Made by a program: the position numbers and the translations under genes
Notes under the pieces: generated by a model
What the model saw: the letters and a program-made list of their open reading frames with translations, nothing else
Told to the model about the DNA's origin: nothing
Database searches by the model: none
Part shown: positions 58,501 through 64,000 of the stretch, piece after piece
Layout: every line of letters begins with the position of its first letter
Numbering within the stretch: position 1 is the stretch's first letter
Source: Brachionus plicatilis
Lineage: Eukaryota > Rotifera > Eurotatoria > Ploima > Brachionidae
NCBI GenBank assembly: GCA_010279815.1
Contig: QEOQ01000221.1
Coordinates: forward strand, 424,356-488,355
Direction: 5' to 3'
Length of the DNA stretch: 64,000 bases

Positions 58501-60278
58501 CATAAATATTTGATACCTTTATTCACTTTTACTGGTCACACAGAAGATACACCAACTAACACAACCTATTTATCCAAATGTTTAGAATATAACAATTCAA
58601 TACATGCCAAAAAATACACAAAAACAGATTTACATTCTCTTCTTAATCACTGTTTAGAAGCAAGAGATCGGCTCTATCCAAATTTGATTTCCCCTGCAAC
58701 AATTGGTAAATTTAATTTAAAATTAAAAAATTATTTTTTATTAATTCTAGACTAAAACTCCATGAAGTATTTTGCAAGGATTTACGACATTTTCATTTTT
58801 TTGAATTTTAATTAAGGTGCCCCAAATTATAAACCGTAGTAAGTCAAAATGACTTAAAAATTGAAAAAAAAATAATTTTTGGTGTTCAAACCAGACTTGT
58901 GTAAATCTTCTTTATTAAGTAATTAAAGCCACTTATAGTTTGACTGAGGCTTCAATTTACTCTTGGAGTTGTTGAGCTTACTAATTTACTGGTTAAAATT
59001 ACCCCAAGATATTAAAAAGTATCAATAAAATAAGAAAAATATAAAGAATACTTTATATTTTTAAAAAGAATTAAAAAAAAATTTCATGGACAAATCGAAT
59101 AATATCTGGAAAATTATTTATATTAGTGGATAATCAATACTATACATTGAAAATTGTCCAGATAAGATACAAGACCCGTTTTTCTAATACAAAAAAATAC
59201 TTAGAGAGAAAATTAATTTAAATTTTAAAAAGAGTTTTGAATTTTCCCATTATTTTTTCTTACTAGCTTTTATGTCATTCCTTAAATTCTCTTGAAAGAA
59301 ATTAAGATTCATTTTTTCTTCATAAAATGCATTTTGCAGATAAGTCGTGTTTCAGAGTTTTAAATTTTTAATAAATCTTATTGATATTTCTAGTTGAAGA
59401 TAATTTATTGAAAATAAAAAGGACGAAGAGACTTTTTTGTTGAGAGAATTAAAATTATTAATCAAACCGAACTTTAAATATATTTTTAAAAAGCATTATC
59501 TTTAAGTCGATATTCGAGATGATTTGGTACTAGTTCATTTCGATGAATGGGCATCGAACTATGATTTTTGGACTGAAATTCAAAGTCCTGATTTAAGGCC
59601 TGTTGGTTGGGCCGAATATCATCGAAGAAAAGTCAAGGAAAGGAACTGGTTAATCGAAGATGATTTAACAAACATAAAATTTGATGCTCCAATAAGTATT
59701 CTATTCAAATTTTGACAGCAAAATATTAAATTCAATAAATTTAAGACTACAAAGAAAATACTGGAGAAGAGTTTAGATGGGAAAATTATCTTAGTAGAAA
59801 AAATGCTTCGGCAGTTCCTTTTGATATTTTTACCTTGGTATTTTAAAATAAATTAACTGAAATTAAAAATTTAATTGTTTATTTAAAGGATCAAAAAAAT
59901 GGCATGACCATATCGGATTTTAAAGGAAACAAAAATCAACAAGTCTTAACTTCATGTTTAAATTTACCAAATACAAGTCTTAAACTTGGCAATTTACAAG
60001 AGTATATTGCCAAAAATTGGAATCATTTAATTGAAAAAAACATAATTACAAAAAATGGATCCACTGATGCTCCAACTCGCGGAGTCATAATTTTACCATC
60101 AAGCATTAACAATATTTTATCCATAAAAAGAAACAGTCTTTTGGAAGAATTCAATTTACACATGTGTTGTTTGATCAAATCAAATGACCAGCAAGCTATT
60201 TATGCCCATTTATTTAAATCTAATGGCATAAAAATTAATAAAAAAATTCTCGACTCAAATGATTTAGTTCTTATCTTG
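52556..60278 (+). CDS. ROCO-type multidomain protein: LRR-like, degenerate Roc, dynein-stalk-like, COR, MBT
   Basis: Fifteen phase-consistent exons: 52556-52870, 52927-53014, 53071-53246, 53299-53558, 53607-54150, 56573-57178, 57231-57423, 57473-57615, 57666-57744, 57792-58167, 58218-58389, 58435-58705, 59507-59695, 59746-59837 and 59889-60278, about 1,298 codons with no stop. Exons 1-3 are leucine-rich (DYLLLNGCANISIWTLNYL). Exon 4 resembles a Roc core without P-loop (NLVILTYDANQ, VKVLILGVGQTD). Exon 5 resembles the dynein heavy-chain stalk (ADFAELRSLKAPPSGVQIV, SPSFINQLKDFD, NFNPDYIAKISKTAS). Exons 6-9 are a COR domain (FFYNEKTSFIITDPTWLMNV, VIPLFWLS, WKNGFFY). Exons 12-13 form an MBT repeat (CLEARDRLYPNLISPATI / VDIRDDLVLVHFDEW, SPDLRPVGW) and exon 14 an MBT arm (FRWENYLSRKNASAVP). 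The 2.4-kb intron 5 holds a LINE piece and a Tigger. The true end is unknown; it may join the exons at 61361. Confidence 0.75.
54235..54590 (-). mobile_element. LINE 3' fragment in intron 5 of the ROCO-type gene
   Basis: The left part has GTATCGAGCTAAAGCCCCTTC and the right part CAATTACACAATGATG and GTGTATCTTGATTTGAAACC, matching the 3' UTR and RT end of the element at 25285-29375 in the same orientation and at about the same spacing. The middle is diverged. Confidence 0.65.
54857..56056 (-). mobile_element. Tigger/pogo-type transposon, internally deleted, with TA duplication
   Basis: Ends CAGTCAATCCTCGATATAACG at 54857 and the complement of CAGTCAATCCACCGTATAACG ending at 56056, each flanked by TA. 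Subterminal copies of CTCGTTATATCGAA occur at both ends. The interior encodes the C-terminal half of the transposase. It lies in intron 5 of the ROCO-type gene on the opposite strand. Confidence 0.92.
55006..55650 (-). pseudogene. Tigger/pogo transposase, C-terminal half
   Basis: A 214-codon minus-strand frame starts inside the DDE domain with FFPANCTSVLQPLDQGVIQS, the block that ends the Tigger/Jerky catalytic core, followed by VSALTIQRCFRKAGF and an acidic tail (DDSDSDVEEIEKP). The helix-turn-helix DNA-binding part and the first two catalytic residues are missing, so it cannot be a complete transposase. Confidence 0.88.
58706..59506. other. Long intron splitting the MBT repeat
   Basis: An 801-base intron between exons 12 and 13 of the ROCO-type gene (donor ATTG|GTAAAT, acceptor TTTAAG|TCGAT). 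AT-rich, no element recognised. Confidence 0.6.
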
Positions 60279-60289
60279 GTTTCGGCATA

Positions 60290-60830
60290 CATGGTCCTAA
60301 TATCTAAAGTATTCTTTCTCATTATTTCGGCTAATTTAAGTTTATGATCAAAATTTTTATTGAAAAAATATTTTATAGTGATTTTTTCTCCTCTTTCATA
60401 TTCAGTTGAATACAGCATTCGGTAACATTTTTCTTCCAAAGAAGGTGATTCAACACCAGATTTTCCAATTCTGATTGAGTCACTTCTGTGTTCTCTGGAA
60501 ACTAAAATCCAAATAAATATTTTAAAAATGCAGTTGATCACTCATTTTTGTTGCACCAGTCTGTTCATTTATTCTCTTGGCACTTAGTCCAATGATTCAA
60601 TACCGATCCATATTCTGTAGCAGGTCGTGGCGAAACTATTCAATTTTCTCTCCATGTCTTTATTAACTATCCATGTTTCACAACCCAACATAAGAATAGA
60701 AAGTAATGTTGACTCAAATATATAAACAAGAATAATTGGGATATGTTTTGTTTTCCAGATTCTTTTCCATCGATTTCTTTCATTATAAAATTTAGTGCAG
60801 AAATATTTTATGATGTTAAACAGATCATGT
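60290..60830 (-). pseudogene. LINE RT C-terminal fragment, third family
   Basis: Minus-strand frames contain STLLSILMLGCETWIVNKDM and LNSFATTCYRIWIGI, the conserved block after the RT domain in many non-LTR elements (LxYGxETWxLxK...F...CYRRML). Frame changes and stops follow. It lies between the last ROCO-type exon at 60278 and the exon at 61361. Its left limit is uncertain. Confidence 0.7.
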
Positions 60831-60836
60831 CTAACC

Positions 60837-61030
60837 CAGAGTTGTTTAAAAGTCAAAAGTCTTTAGTCAAGTCCAGATCAAAGACCATTTTATAAATTTT
60901 TTTTTAAAGTCAGAACTTAAACTTGAATTATTTTTAAATTAAAATCAAAGGTATTGGACTTGAACTTTAGTGACTTTGACTTTAACTAGACCGCCTCAAT
61001 AACTATCTGGAACAGTAGTAAATTCAAAAT
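60837..61030. repeat. Truncated copy of the AGAGTTGTTTAAAAGTC MITE
   Basis: Starts CAGAGTTGTTTAAAAGTC at 60837 and continues with AAGTCTTTAGTCAAGTCC and CCTCAATAACTATCTGGAAC, which match internal parts of the element at 47275-47962. The other end is missing. Confidence 0.6.
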
Positions 61031-61360
61031 TTGTTCTGCAAATGACAAGTTTTTTTTCACTTTGTTTCATTTGCAGTACAATTTTTTGACACTTAGAGCA
61101 AAAGTTATAAAATTTTTTTATTTTTGCATTAGAAGTTTTGTATGAAATTTCTATAAAATTTTTTCAGATATTAAGAATGAATTTAAACATTGAATGTTTA
61201 CCTAAAATAATCTTTTATTAATAATTAATTGAATTTTATAAATAAAAAACACTTAAAAAATTTTTTTTAATAATAACTTATGAGCATGATAATAAAATTT
61301 TGATCAAAAACTTAAATTTGGCAGAATTTTAATAATTTTTTTCCTAAATTTTTTGCTTAG
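61031..61360. other. AT-rich intron-like DNA before the LRR-Roc exon
   Basis: No start exon is visible. It ends in a good acceptor, TTTTTTGCTTAG, at 61360. Confidence 0.5.
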
Positions 61361-63249
61361 TTTTCTTCAATTGTGCCCGATGATGCAAATATTTTTATTG
61401 ACCAAAACGAAGATTTAACTGGCGATCAAATAACTGAATACATCCGGCTATATCTACGGCATTTGATCAACTATTTGAGTCTTTTTGTTAGTCAAAATGA
61501 CATGCTCAAACGAAAATTTGAGTGCAATGTGAAAAAATATCTGAATCTTTTGGCCAGAGACGAACAAAAATCTGATGTTTACAAATTTCAAAAAAATCCT
61601 AGTCTTCAGAATGTTAATCTTGGAAGATGCTACTACTGCCATTTGGCCGACTACAAATACAAATCTTCCAGTGAGCCGGAATTTTCACTAGACAAAAAAT
61701 TCAATGAATACTCAAAATTTTGTACGCGCTTTGGCCTCATAGGTTCAGATACAAGCCTTAATTTGGACACAAATTTTGCTGAGAAATATCCAAACTTGAC
61801 CAATTTGCTTTTGATAAACGTGCCACTTTGCATTGACAGTCCGGTCTTTTTCAAACTTTTCAATTCTTTAATCGAAGTAAAACTCCTGAACAATGATTTG
61901 GAGCTTCTGCCTGATTCACTGCTTGAAATAGACGGCTTGAAAACTCTTTCTTTCAATAATCGGCTGAAATCGGATAATTTGTCTTTCGAGCATTTGACAA
62001 GTCTGGAATTTTTAGAACTGGAAAATTTGGAATTAAAAAAAAATAACAAAATTATCCATCTACCAGGCTCAATTAAAACACTTAAAGTGTCTCGGTCATC
62101 ATTTGATTATTTTTGTTTTGATTTAAATCCGGAGTCAATTGTTGAATTAAAACTGTCCGGCATTCCATTGATGGACATGGACAAATATGGCAAAATTGAT
62201 TCATTAATTAGTTTTGATAATTTAAAAAATGAATTCAAAAAATCAAAAATAATCAAAGAGTATCAGGTTAGAAAGTTGTTCAACAATTTCGATTGGAATT
62301 CAAATGGATACCTTGAAACCAGGGAGATAACCAAAATAAATGCGTTCATATTCAAAAAGTATTTGCGCCTGGGCCCAAACATTCCAGAAATCATTTTCAA
62401 AATGGTCAACATTAAAACCCTTGACTTGAGCTTTCAATCTATTGAGCAAATACCTGATGAAATAGAAAATTTGAAAAATTTAAAAAGTTTAATTTTGAAT
62501 AATTGTATTCTTTTGGAAAATATCAGTCCCAAGTTGGCAAATTTGTCAATTAGCAAACTTGACTTGAACAATTGTCTATCTTTGGTCACTCCGCCATCAG
62601 AAGTTGTAAAACGAGGCTTTAATTCGGTTTTGACCTATCTAAAACGTTTGTTATCCGGTTCTGTTGAGCTAAAGAGAACTAAGTTAATGCTGGTTGGCCT
62701 TGGTCAAGCGGGAAAAACTTCTCTTTTGCGTACTCTTAAAGGAGAACAGTGTGATGAGAGTACAGAATTAACTGATGGCATTGAGATTGACGATTGGATA
62801 ATTGACCTGGAAGACGGGTCTAATTTAACATTTTCAATGTGGGACTTTGCTGGACAGAGTGTCTATTATAATACGCATCAATTTTTTCTCAGTTCTCGGG
62901 GAGTTTATTTGCTAGTTTGGAATGTGAGACTCGGCAGTGAATATGCTGGTTTAGAATTTTGGCTTAGTAGTATTAGTGTTCATGCTCCCGGTGCACCCGT
63001 TTTTGTGGTTGGTACTCATGTCGACCAAGTAATTTATTTAAATAAATAAAATGTCTGGATTAGGTTTTAAAAAAAAATTTAATCAAGGTTTTTAAATATA
63101 CATTGGATGAGGAAGATTTGAAGTCACGATTCAAAGATATTGTAGGATTTCACTTCGTTTCATCTAAAACTGGCGAAGGCATCGAGCAATTAAAACAAAA
63201 AATTATTGAAGCCACTTTAGAAGAAAAATATATTGATGAAAAAATACCT
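61361..63249 (+). CDS. ROCO protein exons: LRR, EF-hand, LRR, Roc GTPase (partial)
   Basis: Exon 61361-63028 (556 codons, phase 0 at both ends) and exon 63088-63249 (54 codons), continuing past the window. The first exon lacks a start codon. It holds a helical start with a Cys/His patch (RCYYCHLADY), leucine-rich repeats, an EF-hand loop DWNSNGYLETRE at 62291-62326, and more repeats (IKTLDLSFQSIEQIPDEIENL region). Then comes a Roc GTPase: P-loop GLGQAGKTSL (about 62697-62726), switch II DFAGQSVYYNTHQFFLS, and THVDQ at the exon end. The second exon carries the G5 motif SSKTGEGI and leads towards COR. ROCO proteins (LRRK2, MFHAS1 and relatives) are dimeric GTPases controlling signalling and autophagy. 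Either a second ROCO gene or the second half of the gene starting at 52556. Confidence 0.85.
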
Positions 63250-63651
63250 GTAAGTAAAAGCAAATACAATTAACCTAAAATCATCTCTATCCTAAGTTTG
63301 ATCAGTTTAAAGGTTTCTTCTGATAAAATATTTTTTTTAATAACCTTCATACTTTCACAGTTAAAATATTCAAGTGTAACAAATGTTTCTGACATTTTAA
63401 AAACTTAAAATCAAGTGAAATCAATTAAAATTTATTAAATGTAAAAATATAAAAAAATAACTATGTAAATATAATTTATAAATAAATAAATTATTCAAAT
63501 ACATCACTTATTTGAGATAAGTAAAAAAAGTTGTTTTCAAAGTAAAGGGTTAAGTATGCTTAAATTAAAATTAATTTTTAGGACAAGGGGCTAAATTTTT
63601 AACTGTTAATGAAAAATATTCATCTGATTTGTAAAAAAATTACTTTATTAG
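63250..63651. other. Intron of the ROCO gene (AT-rich part)
   Basis: Starts with donor GTAAGT at 63250. No further exon was recognised before the repeat array. Confidence 0.5.
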
Positions 63652-64000
63652 TAGTGTTGGATGCGGTCAGACCAAACCGGTCCATTAGGCGAACGGTTTT
63701 AAACGGTCATTTGGCCGGTCAGCTTGGCGGTCTAATTTTTGGACCGCCAAAATAAACGGTCAAAAATAAACGGGCGGTCAAATAGCCGGCCAACTTTTTG
63801 GCGGGCGGTCATTTGGCCGGTCAACTTGGCGGTCAAAATTTTAGACCGTATAAAAAACCGGTCAAAAATAAACGGGCGGTCAAATAGCCGGCCAACAATT
63901 TGGCGGGCGGTCATTTGTCCGGTCAGCTTGGCGGTCTAATTTTTGGACCGCCAAAATAAACGGTCTAAAATAAACGGGCGGTCAAATAGCCGGCCAACTT
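63652..64000. repeat. 102-base tandem repeat array (GCGGTC-rich), running off the right edge
   Basis: Begins TAGTGTTGGATGCGGTC, like the ends of the hAT-type MITEs. AATAGCCGGCCAAC recurs at 63781, 63883 and 63985, a 102-base period. Each unit contains facing GGCGGTC and GACCGCC motifs, so it can also fold. It is much more GC-rich than the surroundings. Open frames on both strands here are repeat artefacts. Confidence 0.8.

Noticed and set aside
63732..63939. Overlapping ORFs on both strands with SKINGRSNSRPT-type repeats
   Set aside because: Artefact of the 102-base tandem repeat, also a multiple of three.

Overview
The window looks like a piece of a compact, very AT-rich metazoan nuclear genome. 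Genes have many tiny GT-AG introns (about 28-60 bp), spliced proteins of typical animal families are present (ELOVL-type elongases, Rel/NF-kB, DPH1, beta-1,4-galactosyltransferase, ROCO, MBT), and intergenic DNA is packed with small DNA transposons. A monogonont rotifer such as Brachionus would fit; this is inference from composition and gene style, not proof.

Layout. 1-114: the 5' end of an alanine-rich gene leaving the window on the minus strand, followed by AT-rich DNA with a palindromic element (3470-3990). 6706-8389: four identical tRNA-Cys(GCA) genes, two per strand, in an inverted duplication. 10140-13925: two tandem seven-exon very-long-chain fatty-acid elongase genes, each with a TATA box. 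14256-16096 (minus): a Rel/NF-kB gene, divergent from DPH1 (16456-19475, plus). 19733-36826: a transposon graveyard, including a MULE interrupted by a non-LTR retrotransposon and by a MITE, several hAT-derived elements with exact 8-bp target duplications, a Tigger/pogo remnant and a TA-flanked MITE. 39227-40902 (minus): a second Rel/NF-kB gene with the same intron phases as the first. 41400-46390: a retroelement gag remnant split by an almost complete hAT transposon (42490-46010, target duplication CCTTCTAT). 48025-49271 (minus): a beta-1,4-galactosyltransferase, head-to-head with a single-exon RING-type protein (49860-51383). 52556 to the window end: ROCO-type coding exons.

The most unusual feature is the ROCO region. 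Fifteen phase-consistent exons (52556-60278) encode a leucine-rich start, a Roc-like segment without a P-loop, a stretch resembling the dynein heavy-chain stalk, a COR domain and an MBT domain. About 1.1 kb downstream, exons encode LRRs, a canonical EF-hand loop and an intact Roc GTPase (61361-63249). I see no start exon for the second set, and its first exon is in phase with the last exon of the first set, so both may be one giant double-ROCO gene.

Gene starts, intron borders and reading frames were read by eye. Domain names rest on recognised motifs; no database search was run.
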